Shown here: piece by piece, positions 31,501 through 43,760 of the stretch
How the letters are laid out: each line of letters opens with the position of its first letter
How positions within the stretch are numbered: the stretch's first letter is position 1
Assembly (NCBI GenBank): GCA_020698575.1
Contig: CM036240.1
Span: 24,329,211 to 24,393,210, forward strand
DNA length: 64,000 bases
From: Bostrychus sinensis
Lineage: Eukaryota > Chordata > Actinopteri > Gobiiformes > Eleotridae
Reading direction: 5' to 3'
Program-made: the position numbers and the translations under genes
Notes under the pieces: model-generated
Told to the model about the DNA's origin: nothing
Databases searched by the model: none
Seen by the model: only the letters and a program-made list of their open reading frames with translations

Positions 31501-33998
31501 TTGGACTTGTGCTCGGGGTTTTCTTTTCAAGGGACAATTCCATTAGACCACAAAGCCATTAAATCTCACAATATTAAGGCATCCACTAAAAACTAACACT
31601 TTGTTCCTTTACTGACCCCTTGTGGGTGGAGTTCCTATTTTTGCTTTATCTTGCAATGCATCCTGGCTGCAGATGATTACTTATTAGCTTGGAAACAGAC
31701 TAAACCAACTCTGGTAAAATCAACCTCCTTGACAGAGTAGGCAGAGATGTAAAAAATGTCACAATAAATTACAATTGAAAATAATTATTTTAAAATGATT
31801 TTTTTTACTTGTATAATTCATATACTTTTCAAATATATTTCATATTTTAAGACTGCAACTCTAATGTAAGCTTGTTAGACATAACACTACATTCTATTCT
31901 GGTGAAAAATAATCTTTGTTACAAACTACAATAGATTGGAACATACTGGACATACATTTATTTTCCTCATAAAATACACAAGGATTTCTTTGTATGATCA
32001 GTCATGATAGTTATGAATACAAGTAAAAGATGGCTTCAGCAATTCCTCAATATACCTATACAAGTGATAGTTCATTGAAATGTTATTTGGATGAAATTAT
32101 ATTTAAAAAAAATGTACAAAAAGTGCATTAAGGACTTGTTTATCAGACCTGCCTAAGCTTTTTTTGCTTCTTTTCTTGACCTATGTTGTAGCTTTCTCTG
32201 TGGCACACACTGTAATATTCTGCACTGATGACAAGCTTCTCTTTGTCTGTTCAAAGACCTAAAATCACGTAAAAGCTGCATCTCAGCAGCTAAACACACT
32301 CTCTCTCCTCTGAAATGTCCGATAAAACAGGACCTTCCAGCCTGTGGTTGTTTTCCTGGGTAAACATGCGTGTCACAGTTGACCTTTCCCAGGGTCAGCT
32401 GGCTTTTATATTGGCTGACATGTTTCCAACTTAATAGAACTGTTTAGCAGAGATCCCCTGGGCCCCTATATTTATTAAGCTGCAATGAGTTGCATCTGTC
32501 TGGTTAAATCAAGATGACCAATCAGCCGAGGTCATGAACATAGTAAAAGAGAAATATAGCCATAGTGTTAACACTGACACTAGCTTGTTATTGGAGCACC
32601 AGCAACAATTTAAATCTGTTAAGGTTTGCAGAATCAGAGGCGGTACTCAAAAACTGTCCTCCAGTGAAAGTAGTTATTTAAAAATAATATTACTTAGGTA
32701 GAAGAAAAAAGTAATGAATGTAAAACATATTTTTAACTACTACTGCTACTACTGCTACTACTGCTGCTACTGTTATGCCTACTGCAACTACTATTAGTAA
32801 GTAACATTTTCCTTCAAAATTTACACAGTCAAAGTAAAAAAATGTAGCCTACTTAAGAAAATAACTTTAGTAAATGTATGTATCTAGGGGGCACCTTTTG
32901 TGCAGTATTGACATTTATACCGTTCACTTATAGCTAATTATGTTTTTTTTTTTTTTTTAATAGGATTATTTTTAGTAGATATCTATCAGTACTCCAGTGC
33001 TATGTGAGGAGAAGTACCATGTGGTGCAGTGTCTTTTGTCTTGTTTTCTGTGCAGTTTTCTGATGTGTATTGATTATCTTTGTTCACCCATTGTACAACA
33101 TCCCATAATGCTGGTCATTTTCTTAGACTGATTTTAGGCCCCTGTCTGGTAATCAGGGATAATTGTCAATTATCACAAGGAACCGTCAGATCAATTACTG
33201 CAAAATCAATGCAGCCCCTTGGCTCATACTGCCTCTTTTCTCCAGCTAAACTAGCACCTGGAGTAGTAAATCTAAAGATGCTCTCACAAAATCTGAAATA
33301 AAATATATAGGATGGTCACTTTTTTGCTTGTTTTGTGTTGCTGCAGAATCATTGCAGGGTCATGGTTTACAGTCATGTTTCAGAATAGCACTCTGGTTGT
33401 TGTTTTATAAGACCTAATGGAGACAGAAGTATTGTTACCTCTTAAACTGAAGGCTGTGTATTATATCTTTCCTTTTATGAGCAGCTCTAGAGAACCTCTA
33501 TTTCTCGAGGCTGAGATGACTTTTGTGATGAAAGTTAATGTCTTGGAGTCCTGATGTCCTTATTTTCCACTCAGAGGCAAGACTCCACTTTCACCTCATG
33601 AAGGAAAGACACTATTCGCTCAATGGCTTCCCGTTTGTATGGAAACAAATGTGCCACCTTAATGGAAAGGCCCGGTCAGTAGCCTAATGTATTATCTTCT
33701 GCTCAGTGTATTTATTTACACTCAACTACTCTACAGATTGGCTTGTCACCATAATGGTGACATTAATCTGCCATGCAGCTTAAGTGAATCAAAGAGACTG
33801 ACTTTTTACAAACTTTCTTTGTGGCCTAAAGAGAAACTTTAAGGCTATATTTTGTTCTTGTCAAAACAGATCTAGAGTATTCTGTTAACATTAATTGTTC
33901 TTGATGTATCCCTGCATTACATTACAGTAATCACATAATCATTTGTGCAAAGAATCCTCTATAGTGACATTGTTTTTTTTGTTTGTTTTTTTTTTCAG
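31501..33998. other. AT-rich gene-free DNA with short simple repeats
   Basis: No gene recognised. 32736-32799 is an imperfect ctactg/ctgcta repeat; 32941-32959 is a T run. 32260-32640 and 33480-33800 are more complex and may be regulatory. Confidence 0.45.
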
Positions 33999-34077
33999 TT
34001 TCAGCAACAACACTTCTTGTTCAAGGACAAATCTTCTGTGTCACCAACCTAAAGGACAAGCTATATTAAGACAAATG
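33999..34077 (+). ncRNA. Candidate non-coding exon (79 bases)
   Basis: A long polypyrimidine tract ends in cag at 33998, and a strong donor (atg|gtaagg) starts at 34078. The interval has no useful open frame across its length. It could be an internal exon of a long non-coding RNA in the desert. Pseudo-exons with good splice sites are common, so sequence alone is weak evidence. Confidence 0.2.
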
Positions 34078-34079
34078 GT

Positions 34080-35690
34080 AAGGTCATCATTAAATCTATT
34101 GTGGTATCTGTAATGTTTAACATAGAGTATATTGTGTCTACATATTAGATATTGAATCCTTGTTTAAGGTAGACACCAGAACCACGTTGTCCATTTCAAT
34201 ACATGTCATCTGGATTATAATCATTTGGAGTGAATCTAGCAGAGATTGTCATTTAGCCTGTGTCCAAACTGTTCATATTTCATCCCCAGCTGAAAGAGGT
34301 TGCCAGTGAATATAATCACACACACACCTACTGCATCAGACCAAGAGAAAACAGAGTGTGCACTTTGTGCACAGCTATTTATATCAATAAGTCCCGTGCT
34401 GAGAGGCACAAAATGAGCGTTTAAGCTGCAGGCCCAGAGAGCTCAGTAGCAGGTGGGCAGGCTGCTTGAGGTGCCTGGGCGGAGGGTACTCACTCTTTAC
34501 AGGTGTTGCCCATCTCTGTGTGCAGCCATGATTTGGGAAGGTTTAGGTTTGGGAGGGAGTGGGACAGCTGGAGCAGCAGGCTTTGGGGAGACGCTGTCGG
34601 GGGCTCCGCAGGTCAGTGCCTCTACCCAAAGGGACGGCGGAGCGAAACGCCATCAATTCACAAACAAAGGAGCCACTTCACCCGCCACAAAGGAAACATA
34701 TGTGATAGAGCTGCCTCCTGAGCTGCAGCTCACTTTAACATGTCAGCCTTTCCTAATTAGCTTTGTTAACTCCCTCTGCTGTCTGCCCAACTGAGGCCTC
34801 CATCACATGTGGGCTTTGTGTTTACAAGGGCAAATGCTTGGAGCTACTCCCATAACTGAACCTATTCTCTAGCTTTATACACTAGTCTCTTTAATTATTC
34901 CCCAAATTAAAATAAACTGTTTTTAAGGACCTATAATGCCTGTACAATAGCTCTGTTAAAGATGAGTGTTATTGATCCAGTATTGATACTTTGGTTTTAG
35001 CAGTGAAAACAACCTTCTAGCCCTGTGTGTTTAAAGGAGCTCTACTCTGGGCTTTTAGCCATCGCTCATTTTTGACTTAGACGTAGTTCTGAAGAGAACA
35101 GTTGCCCCTCAATCTTTATCGAGATGTTTTAGTCTCATTATGAGCCAGACTTCAGACAGTGGTCTGCCATGTGTTACATGTTGCACTGCACGTTGAGCCT
35201 CATGTGACCCCTGCTGTTTGCCACTGGCAATGCAATTTAAGCAGCCCTATGACATGCTGCATGACACTCCAAGGAGGAACAGTCCTTACAGCCTCACTGT
35301 GGTTTGATTGGAATGTGTGGTGGTGGTGGTGGTGTATGTGTGTGTGTGTGGGGTTGTCTGGATATTGAGTGACCCACAATATAACGCCAGTTTAAATATT
35401 TAGGAATATCACTTGCAAGGCATTTTGTGTCCCTTTTGTCATTGTAAACGTAAATGACATGCATTTTGGTCATAATTTAAGTACACTATTACAAAAAAAG
35501 TTAGATTTTTAGTTTATCGTTTGCACTCGCTTTGGGTGTTTTGTATGTATTTAAAAGATTATTGTGCAAGGAGCACAATTTTTTTGAAAAGCTATTGATA
35601 AGCATAAGCATATTTCTACATTTAAAACCCTTTTTTATTTTCAGTAAAAAGCTCATGGAAGAAATACAATTTCTTATTTCTTCAGCTTTC
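34080..35690. other. Gene-free tract, GC-richer block at 34.26-34.80 kb
   Basis: 34380-34800 is GC-richer and open in two + frames (up to 113 codons) without any domain; it reads as candidate regulatory DNA. A (tgg)/(tg) simple repeat lies at 35316-35352. Confidence 0.4.
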
Positions 35691-35691
35691 T

Positions 35692-36142
35692 AAATATATT
35701 AAATCAAAAACTGTAAGAGGTTTTGGCACCAGAGCCTCAACTAGAGGACATGTTGAGATCCCACACAGAAAAACTGCTTTTGGACAAACTGTACTGTCAG
35801 TCAGAGGACGTCAATTTTGGAAAAGCCTGCTGACAAATATGAGGAAATGTCCCACTTATCTTTCTTTTAGAAAGCAACTTAAACAGTTTCTTGAAAGAAA
35901 TCAGTCCTTTGATCATTTTAACTAATTCTGCTCTGTCCTAATGTCCTAACGTACGTGTGTTTTATGTTTGTCATGTAATGTTTTTATGTTATGTGTTGTT
36001 CTGTTTTACCTGCCTCAGTACTACAGATGAAAATTAGCAATGCTATAATCTGACTCATTTATAGTTTGTACACATGTGGAGTGTATGATTGTTCATTAAT
36101 TTGCACTGCCCCGACTAAATAAATAAATAAATAAAGCAAAAT
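35692..36142 (+). mobile_element. 5'-truncated LINE 3' end with 75-codon reverse-transcriptase tail
   Basis: A frame with no ATG runs from 35701 to the stop at 35923-35925. It contains TRASTRGHVEIPHRKTAFGQ, then SVRGRQFWKSL and later SFRKQLKQFL, the pattern found at the very C-terminus of many non-LTR retrotransposon reverse transcriptases (the aligned motif is TAFG...VRG...WN-SL...F...LK). A 3'UTR follows and ends in taaataaataaataaataaa. It is 5'-truncated and inactive. The clade is uncertain (L2/CR1 or I type). Confidence 0.7.
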
Positions 36143-36144
36143 GC

Positions 36145-36940
36145 ACATTAGAAAAAAAGCCTTAATTTTATCCTTGCTCATTTTTACTCTTAACATATAG
36201 CTGCTAAACGCTTCTATCTTGAGAGTGAAGAATGTATTCCAACATCACTGCATGTACACTGCAGTGCAGTAAGTGTCTCCCTTTGCAGTACTATTTAACA
36301 AAAGCATGTGAAGTAGAGCTTTTGGCCCTGCTGGCTGCCAGACAGTCCAGCTCTTGAGATGCAGTCGGCCCAGAGCTGTGTGACTGCTGCTGACTGAGTG
36401 TCATGATCCTAAGATCTCTGCTTTCTCTTTGACAGGAAGGTTTGAAATTCCTGGGTTAAAAGTTCTCTGAGATGATATCTCAGAAGGCTTTTGTGATGAT
36501 GGTTCATGACAGGTATTGCGTCAAGCGGGTGCAGGAATTCTGCTGAATGTCTTTACTGCATTGAACTTCAAAGAATAGTATCAGTGAACCACATAGATAC
36601 ATTTATATAAACTCTACAATTACAACTTATGATAGCCTTAGTATTTTAGCATTAAACCTAATCATTTGATTGGAAGTTAGTCAAAATTCACCTTCTCCAA
36701 ATTATTCTCAATAGGATCCCCTTTCCCATTAAAGTAACTATAGACTTTTATCAGCTCGGTCTGCTTATTCTTCTAAAGAATAAGAGAGGAATATTTATAG
36801 AGCAAATGTGTATCAAAATATGGCATTATTCGCTGATAGGTGAAGCATACATACTTTGACATGCCTCAGCAACTCAATGTATTCTACACACTCAGTGCCA
36901 GCCATGACAGCAGACTCCTTTTTGTTCCTTTTCTCCTTTT
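36145..36940. other. Gene-free DNA
   Basis: No gene or repeat recognised. 36240-36480 is moderately complex sequence. Confidence 0.45.
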
Positions 36941-36944
36941 TCAG

Positions 36945-36992
36945 GAACACTTAGAATAAAAATCACAAGAACTGTTGTGGAGGAATACCAAG
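36945..36992 (+). ncRNA. Candidate non-coding exon (48 bases)
   Basis: A strong pyrimidine tract and acceptor (ttctcctttttcag) end at 36944; the donor aag|gtaact starts at 36993. Like 33999-34077 it may belong to a non-coding transcript, or be a pseudo-exon. Confidence 0.15.
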
Positions 36993-36994
36993 GT

Positions 36995-39450
36995 AACTGT
37001 CTGGATATGTCTGGCCAAAAGGGATTTGTCCCTCCAGGTACAAGGTAGGGAATGGTATGCCCTCCTATTTTGCATTTCTGAATTGCTTAGCTGCTCAAGC
37101 ATGCTTTACGTGGGCTGGGTTCTTGAAGTGTGTCATAGCATCATATGACCGCTGTGCTAGTGGCTCACTGTTGGACTTTACCCAACAAATATGGATTATG
37201 TTAAAGTGGGCTGTGAATTGACGAGGATATGCTAATACGTCCCAGATGGGTCGGAGGGAAGCGGCGGTGGGGACACAGACAGTATATGGCAGAGGCAGTG
37301 TTTGGCAGGTCCATCATTCCGTCATTAAAGGCCACATTATTACTTACAACACGGCTTGCATGACAATTGGAGGAATAAATGCAGTCCCTCTGAGAGTAGC
37401 CTGTTGTGTCCTTCAGCTTTTCCGGTTTCTCCCCTTTTTGTTTACTTCATCCTTGCAAATCTCTTTTTAGCTGCTTACACTCAGGTTCTCTCTGCTGTGT
37501 AAGGGAGTTTGTGCTTACTTACCTTGTTCAAACATCAATAAGACAGTCTGTTATTGGCTGAGGCCATTCATTAATGAGATGCTTTTGCTTTAATTGATAA
37601 CCGATGGTTGTTGATGAGACATTATGCACTTGTGGATACCATATTTGGCGCATTTTTCTCCAAGTTGAACTGAAGCACCTGCATATTTATTTAACGGATG
37701 TAGGACTGCTTCGGAGCTATTATTCTTTTGTAGCGGAGGGCACCAATGAGCTGTCCCCTCTGCATTATTATTGAACTAAGGTATTAGGATTTCAGCTGCA
37801 CCAGCAGAAAGATAATAGTGGCTTATGTGTGAGTATGCATTAGGGATGGTCTTTGTCCTTTTGATATAAACAGCCATATAAATGACAGTATTAAATAAAA
37901 CAACCAAATGATTTGCTTTTGCGATGATTGTCTTGAGAAATTTAACTTAACTAAATAAAATTTTTATTATCACGTCATGGGCCTATGTTGGAACACTCGA
38001 TTCATTTATCAAGTTTGGGGAAATTATTGACATTTTTAAATGGGGATGAGTTTCTATTTTGGATTGCTTTTTTTCTACAAAGACCAAACAATCACCTTTA
38101 TTCATGGAGATTATAAATGTATAAAAGAATTAAATGTCACCATAAAATTTGCATAAATATTAAAATTATCACATGCAAATGTTAGTCTGTTCATATCACA
38201 GTATACATGGCAGTATTGTATATTGCATTTAGTCAGTGATAGCAAACACAAAATGGAAAGATATAAACACAATGCAGTATCTTTTAATATTCTGTTTTTG
38301 CTGTGTTTGTCTTGTCTTGTCTTGTTTGTCCCAATCACTGTTTCAATCCAGGAAATTCTTACTGGACTCTTTCAACATAGGGCCGATGCCCCTGGTGGAT
38401 TTTTCTGCATATTTCAAGTTTACTACTACTACTACTAAAATACTTTTGCCTATGGTTTAAATAATTATATACTAAATAAAAAGATACATAAACCTGGTTT
38501 ATGAAAATGCTAACCTAATAAATTGTAGTTTGAAGTTTAATTCCAGCAGTTTGGTATGTCAAAGACTTGTGTAAAGATGTATTTTGATGCTGAGCAAATG
38601 ACTACTGACACCACATCCAAGCATATCAAGGATTATCATGACAAAAGTGGCAGAATTAAAGATGTCAGGCTCAGCTTTGAACCCCTCTCTTGAGACGTTG
38701 CTGGGTGGGTGGAGAACAAGGGGGTGGGACGGTTGTTAACATTTGTTACAGACTTCTACGTGCTGTATTTGCTGGGGGCATTGTTAGCACACACCGCCTC
38801 CAGCCCAAAGATTTAGGCAGGCCCCCGGCAGACGCACACTGCCTTCTGTGCACTTACACACGTGTACAGATACACACAAAAGGCACGCTCCCTTACTAGT
38901 AGCACCCCATCCCTGGAAGACGAAAAAATAGATGCCCCGGGGCAATTCAGCTAGTGCGGATCACTTCAGATGAGGCACATTAAGTGGCGAGTGATAAATT
39001 TGGCATGACAATTGCAAACACCATCGCTTTTGTCTGTAATTAATTCCACTGGTGCCCCAGGCCTTTCCCGTGTTGCGGTTGGTGTGGGCCAGCAGTGCTT
39101 TTCTAACGAGCCCACATTACAGCCAGGATTATTGCCCAGATAAAGGTGCTCTTAAAGGGAGGTTAGGAAGATGCTCTGGTGTGTGAAGATCTGCTAATAT
39201 TTGTCGGCAAAGTCTGATGCAAGAAGACCAGCAGTAAAGTAACTTTGACTAGAAGGGCCTCAGTAGAGTTGATGGCTTTTTGGCATGTGTACAATCCACT
39301 GAAAAAATAATACACTTGGGAGTTGTAAATAGTGTGTGTATAACTTCCTGGAGATAACTGTTAGTGCATATTCAGGCTGTAGATTGCTGGTCAGAGGCAG
39401 AGTACATTAACAGCTAGCGGTGCACAAGGTATTGTAAGATTATACATTGT
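36995..39450. other. Gene-free tract with candidate enhancer blocks
   Basis: Complex segments are 37180-37800 and 38660-39260. Within the latter are an NKX2-type site TTAAGTGG (38980-38987) and taattaattcc. 37850-38660 is AT-rich with a short (tac) repeat at about 38420-38437. No gene. Confidence 0.4.
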
Positions 39451-39453
39451 ACA

Positions 39454-39535
39454 TTAGGGCTGCACGATATATCAACTGCAATATGCAGGTACAGAAAAAA
39501 ACTGCTTGTATCACAAATGTGTCATGGAATTCTAA
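39454..39535 (+). repeat. Miniature transposon fragment (tagggctgcacgatat)
   Basis: 'tagggctgcacgatatatca' is a familiar terminal sequence of non-autonomous teleost elements. No second end was found, so it is a fragment. Confidence 0.5.
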
Positions 39536-39574
39536 TTGACAGATTGATATTTGTCTGATTTCAGGACAAAACTT

Positions 39575-39720
39575 GAAGCTCTATGAGAGAGCAGACCTCT
39601 GCCAAAGCATTAGCCCTATCTTGCAATGACAAAGATATGGTGCTCAGACCTGAATCCGCTAGTTCAAACTCTTCTAACCATTAAGATTCAAAGTCCTTAT
39701 AACTCACAAAGGTAAAGAAT
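39575..39720 (-). repeat. Dispersed repeat fragment (antisense)
   Basis: The antisense contains 'gcaagatagggctaatgctt' and 'tggcagaggtctgctctc', matching the end of the element at 50340-50690 ('tttgacagaagtctgcactt'). Confidence 0.55.
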
Positions 39721-39796
39721 TCTCAAAAAATACCTGAACCCAGGCAGGTTCTGGATTCACAACAAAAGCTTTTATCAAAGATGCCATTAACCGTTC

Positions 39797-39985
39797 ATTG
39801 GCACTGCAGTATAGCTCAGTTAGTAGAACATGCGGCTTATATACAGAACAATTACAGCTCAGTTGTTGTGGGTTGTTTGAGTTCAGCAATTTACCAAATG
39901 TCTCTCGTTCTCCCCCATGATCTCCTCATCTCCGCTGTCTTGTTAATAATGCCATGAAAGGCCAAAAAATACTTAATAAAACAAA
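39797..39985 (+). mobile_element. tRNA-derived SINE copy
   Basis: The A-box lies in 'tatagctcagttagtagaac' and a worn B-box in 'gtttgagttcagc'; 'gtctctcgttctcccccatg' follows. It is the same family as 10263-10455 and 44115-44302. Confidence 0.7.
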
Positions 39986-40249
39986 ACAAACAACATCCGG
40001 CCTTTGCTTATTGAGTTATCTTGTCTTAACATACTAACAAAAACAAAAACCAACAAAACAATGCCTGGGAAAAAATAACTTCCTTGACTGGGTTAAAAAT
40101 TGCATGTGGTAGCTAGTGTAGGCTAGTATTTCTAAAATGAATAATAAAATGAACAATAAAATCCTATTCAACTTCTACTATGGTTAACTACATAGATAGG
40201 CAAGTCTAATTGTATCATTATAACAGTATTTACATTATTTATTACATAT

Positions 40250-42380
40250 TGTGCCCAGGGATTATGTTGTTGAGGCCCCCGCCTTCAACCACTGCCTGAT
40301 CCTCTCTGCCCCAGTCCCTTATGGTTCCTGCTGCGGATGTTGGGTCCATGGGAGGATGGCCCTATGTCGTTCTTTTAGGCTGAGTCTGGCTGGGCCCCAT
40401 GAGGAGAGACCCAGCCACCAGGTGCTCGCATGCGTGCCCCATCTCCAGGCCTGGCGGGATCTGAACCGCTTTGTCTGGCATGTCAACTAAGACATGTTTG
40501 CCATGGGAGACCCTACCAGTGGCATAAAGCTCCCGACAACAGCTTCTAGGTTCATTTGGACACTCAAATCCCTCCATCACAGTAAGGTAGTGGTTCAAGG
40601 AGGCTCCCACCTCTGAGAGAGCTTCAACCAGATCCCGAAGGAGGTTGGAGACATTAAGTTTGAGTGGGCCATGTTCTTCATCTCTATTGTTGACGCAGCC
40701 ATTTCTGAGCTGTGGCCGTGAGGTCTCTAGTGCCAATCATGGCGGCCACTCCTGAACCCGGTTGTGGACACCAAAAGTAAGGGATGCTGTCAGGCTGAAG
40801 GAGGCCTGTGGCTTGTGGGACTCCTGAGGCAGTCAACAGGTACAGGCCAAGCGTGCCAAGGCATGGGCGGTTGTAGAGGTAAAAACTCGGGTCTGGGAGT
40901 TGTTCAGGGAGGCCATGAAGGAGGACTGACTATCGGTCAGCTTCAAAGACGTTGGAGGAAGGAGTGCTTCACTAACACTGTTTACAGTTAAGGTGGGGAG
41001 CTCTTGACCTGAACTGGGGATGCTGTGGGACGGTGGAAGGAATACTTTGAGGATCTCCACAATCCCACCGACAGGCCTTCCATTGAAGAAGCTCTGGACA
41101 GGCAGACCGGGGTTGTGGTCCCTCTTTACAAGAAGGCAGACCAGAGGGTGTATTCAAACTACAGGGGATCACACTTCTCAGCCTCCCCGGGAAAGTCTAT
41201 TCCAGGGTACTGGAGAGGAGAATTTGTCTGATAGTCAAACATAAAATTCAGGAGGAACAATGCGTTTTTCGTCCCAGTCGTGGAACACTGGACCAGCTCT
41301 GCATCCTCTATTGGGTGCTTGAGAGCTCATGGGAGTTCACCCAACCAGTCCACTTGTGTTTTGTGGATTTGGAAAAAGCATTTGATCATGTCCCTTGTGT
41401 TGTCCTTTGGGGGTGCTCTGGGAATATGGGGTCCGAGGCCCTGTCTTCAGGCTATCTGTCCCTGTACGACTGTAAACAGGAGCTTGGTTTGCATTGCCGG
41501 CAGTAAGTCAAACCCAGTGCATGTTGGACTCCATCAGGGCTGCTCTTGTCACCGGTTCTGTTCATTATCTTTATGGACAGAATTTCTAGGTGTAGACAGG
41601 GGCCGGACAGAGTCCAGTTTAGGAACCACAGGATGTTGTCGTGTTAGCTTCATCGAACCGGGACCTTCAGCTTGTACTGGGGTGGTTTGCACCCGAGGGT
41701 GAAATAGCTTGAATGAGAATCAGCACCTCTAAGTCTGAGGCTAGGGTTCTCAACTGGAAAAGAGTGGTTTGCCCTCTCCAGTTTGAAGGAGAGTTCCTGC
41801 CTCAAGTGGAGGAGTTTAAATATCTCGGGGTCTTGTTCACGAGGAGGGAAGGATGGAGCGTCAGATTGACAGGTGGATTGGTGCAGCGTCTGCAGTAATG
41901 TGGTCAATGTATCAGTCTGTTGTGGTAAAGACTGACCAGTTGATCTACGTTACTACTCTCAATTATGGTCAAGAGCTTTCGGTCATTACTGAAAGGATGA
42001 GATCCAGGCGAAGCGGCCAAAATTTGTTTCTTCTGCAGGGTGGCTGGGCACACCTTTAGAGATAGGGTGAGGAATTTGGTTACCTGGGAGGAGGTTACCT
42101 ACCTCAGAGTAGAGCCGCTGCTCCTTCACATTAAGAGGAGCCAGCTGAGGAGGTTCTGGCATCTGTTCCAGATTCCTCCAGGATGCCTTCCCGGGGAGGT
42201 GTTCTGGGCATATTCCCCCAGGAGGAGGCACCAGGGAAGACCTTGAAGATGCTAAAGGGACTATTTCTGGGCTGGCCTGGGAATGCCTTTGGGTTCCTCT
42301 GGGAAAGCTTGGAGGAAGTGTCCAGGGAGAGGGAATCTGGGCATCACTGCGGATGAAGATGGATTGATGGATGTCACATA
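40250..42380 (+). mobile_element. Degenerate Rex3-like RTE-clade LINE
   Basis: Non-LTR retrotransposon remnant with many frameshifts and stops. In order it shows a WKEYFEDLHNPTD segment (about 41030), 'ggcagaccggggttgtggtc' with a VVPLYKK / SNYRG block (about 41100-41165), FVDLEKAFDHVP (reverse-transcriptase motif, about 41360), STSKSEA (about 41720), LPQVEEFKYLGVLFT (about 41800), ASAVMWSMYQSVVVKT (about 41890), and VEPLLLHIKRSQLRRFWHLF (about 42110). It ends near a short gatg-rich stretch (about 42357-42370). 40250-40500 carries 5' element-like sequence ('cgcatgcgtgccccatctcc'). The catalytic YADD region is missing. Clade named from the order of motifs and the gatg tail. Confidence 0.85.
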
Positions 42381-42560
42381 TTGCTTTTTTTCCCAAAGTG
42401 CTGCCTCAGTGTACATTGGAATGTTCTATGTATGTATTACTGCACAAGTCATACAATATGACTGCACATATCAGGTATGGCTAGAACTATAGTTGATATG
42501 AGTGACAAAGCAATTAAAAAATCTTGAATAGGATTTATGTAGTTTCCACATCATATACTG
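42381..42560. other. Short spacer between mobile elements
   Basis: AT-rich DNA with no feature, bounded by the LINE tail and the hAT element's target duplication. Confidence 0.5.
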
Positions 42561-43010
42561 TAGGGCTGCAACTAACAATTATTTTGATCATCGATTAATC
42601 TATTGATTATTGTTTCCTTTTGTCAATTAATTGGGCCGTGAAGCGGGGATGGTTAAAAACTTGAGGTATTTTCTAGTTCCCGTTAAAAAATACCAAGAAT
42701 TATTTAAATTTTACAAAATAGTAGTAGTAGAACTAGTTGAAGCTACAACTACAACATGAGGACATTTGGATAGAGCATATTTACAGATATTTTTAATCAA
42801 AAACGTAAAATGTACATTATTTTCAACAGTTTTTGTTGCTTTACTGCTCTGTCTTGGTAATAAACCCTCCTCTCCCTGCACATGGCATGTTTCAGAGTCT
42901 ATGAATACCCCAGCTAATGATTAAATGACTATTTAATTAGTTGATGATTATTTCAATAATTGATTAAAATTAATTAAAATTGATTCATTTGATTAGTTGT
43001 TGCAGCCCTA
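42561..43010. mobile_element. hAT-type miniature element with intact target duplication
   Basis: The ends are tagggctgcaactaac and gttgttgcagcccta, flanked by a perfect 8-base duplication atatactg (42553-42560, 43011-43018). The body is cgattaatc/ttaattaa-rich and non-coding, 450 bases. Same family as 18345-18763. Confidence 0.9.
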
Positions 43011-43034
43011 ATATACTGTATGTCCACAAAAAAG

Positions 43035-43534
43035 TAGGGGTTAAACGATACATTTGTGCGACGATACGATACGCATCGATTAGAATTGTTTCAATACAAT
43101 TCAAGAACGCTATTGGCTAATTTGGAACAATACGATTTGATATGATTCAACACCTTCATATTGATAATCGATACAGCAACTTTTTGCAGAAATCACAAAA
43201 GTTTACTCTCAAATGTAGCATCGCAGCCGGGGTTGATTATGTCCAATAGACAGAGAGCAAGGAAGCGTTGAATATAACTTTTTACTCAAAATTAACTAAA
43301 AAATCACATTGAAAAAGCCATATCTGGTTTTATTTTAACATTTCTAAATTTCTAATTTTGATATTTCCAATATTATCGTTCGATATTTGATGTATATTGA
43401 TACCCACTTTCTAGAAAATTATATGATTTGATATAAGGTAATGTGTATCAATATAGTTGTATTGTAGGAAAAAAAATCTATATCAATACAGTAACTATAT
43501 CTATCAATATAGTTACTGTATTGTTACACCCTTA
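43035..43534. mobile_element. Second hAT-type miniature element with intact target duplication
   Basis: The ends are taggggttaaacgatac and attgttacaccctta, flanked by the perfect 8-base duplication caaaaaag (43027-43034, 43535-43542). The body is rich in cgatac/tatcgat and has no coding frame. It lies 24 bases from the previous element. A half copy sits in lnpk intron 10 (8834-8976). Confidence 0.9.
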
Positions 43535-43554
43535 CAAAAAAGGATTATAATTTT

Positions 43555-43760
43555 GTTTTAATTGAAAAGGTAATGGTCAGATTTTTTTCTTAAAGGTTAG
43601 TAATAGGCCAAGGAAGAAAGGAACATTTAAACCATTGCTATTTTGGGCCAAATATATTAATATTTAATTTTTAAACAAGGGGGTCGGTGAAGGAACATAT
43701 AACATGATTTTGTGGACTATTTACAATTGGCAGATATTAAGGCTTTTTGGCTTCATGGAT
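43555..43760 (+). repeat. Dispersed repeat fragment related to 50340-50690
   Basis: 'ggtcagatttttttcttaaa' then 'ggttagtaataggccaagga' parallels 'gatcagatttttatgacatt' and 'ggtcaataatgggccaagga' at 50423-50472. Confidence 0.6.

Noticed and set aside
40362..40736. 124-codon minus-strand open frame
   Set aside because: It is antisense to the decayed LINE; the + frame shows the ordered retrotransposon motifs.
41280..41702. 140-codon + open frame, possible gene
   Set aside because: It is an out-of-frame reading of LINE sequence; the reverse-transcriptase motif FVDLEKAFDHVP is in the neighbouring frame.
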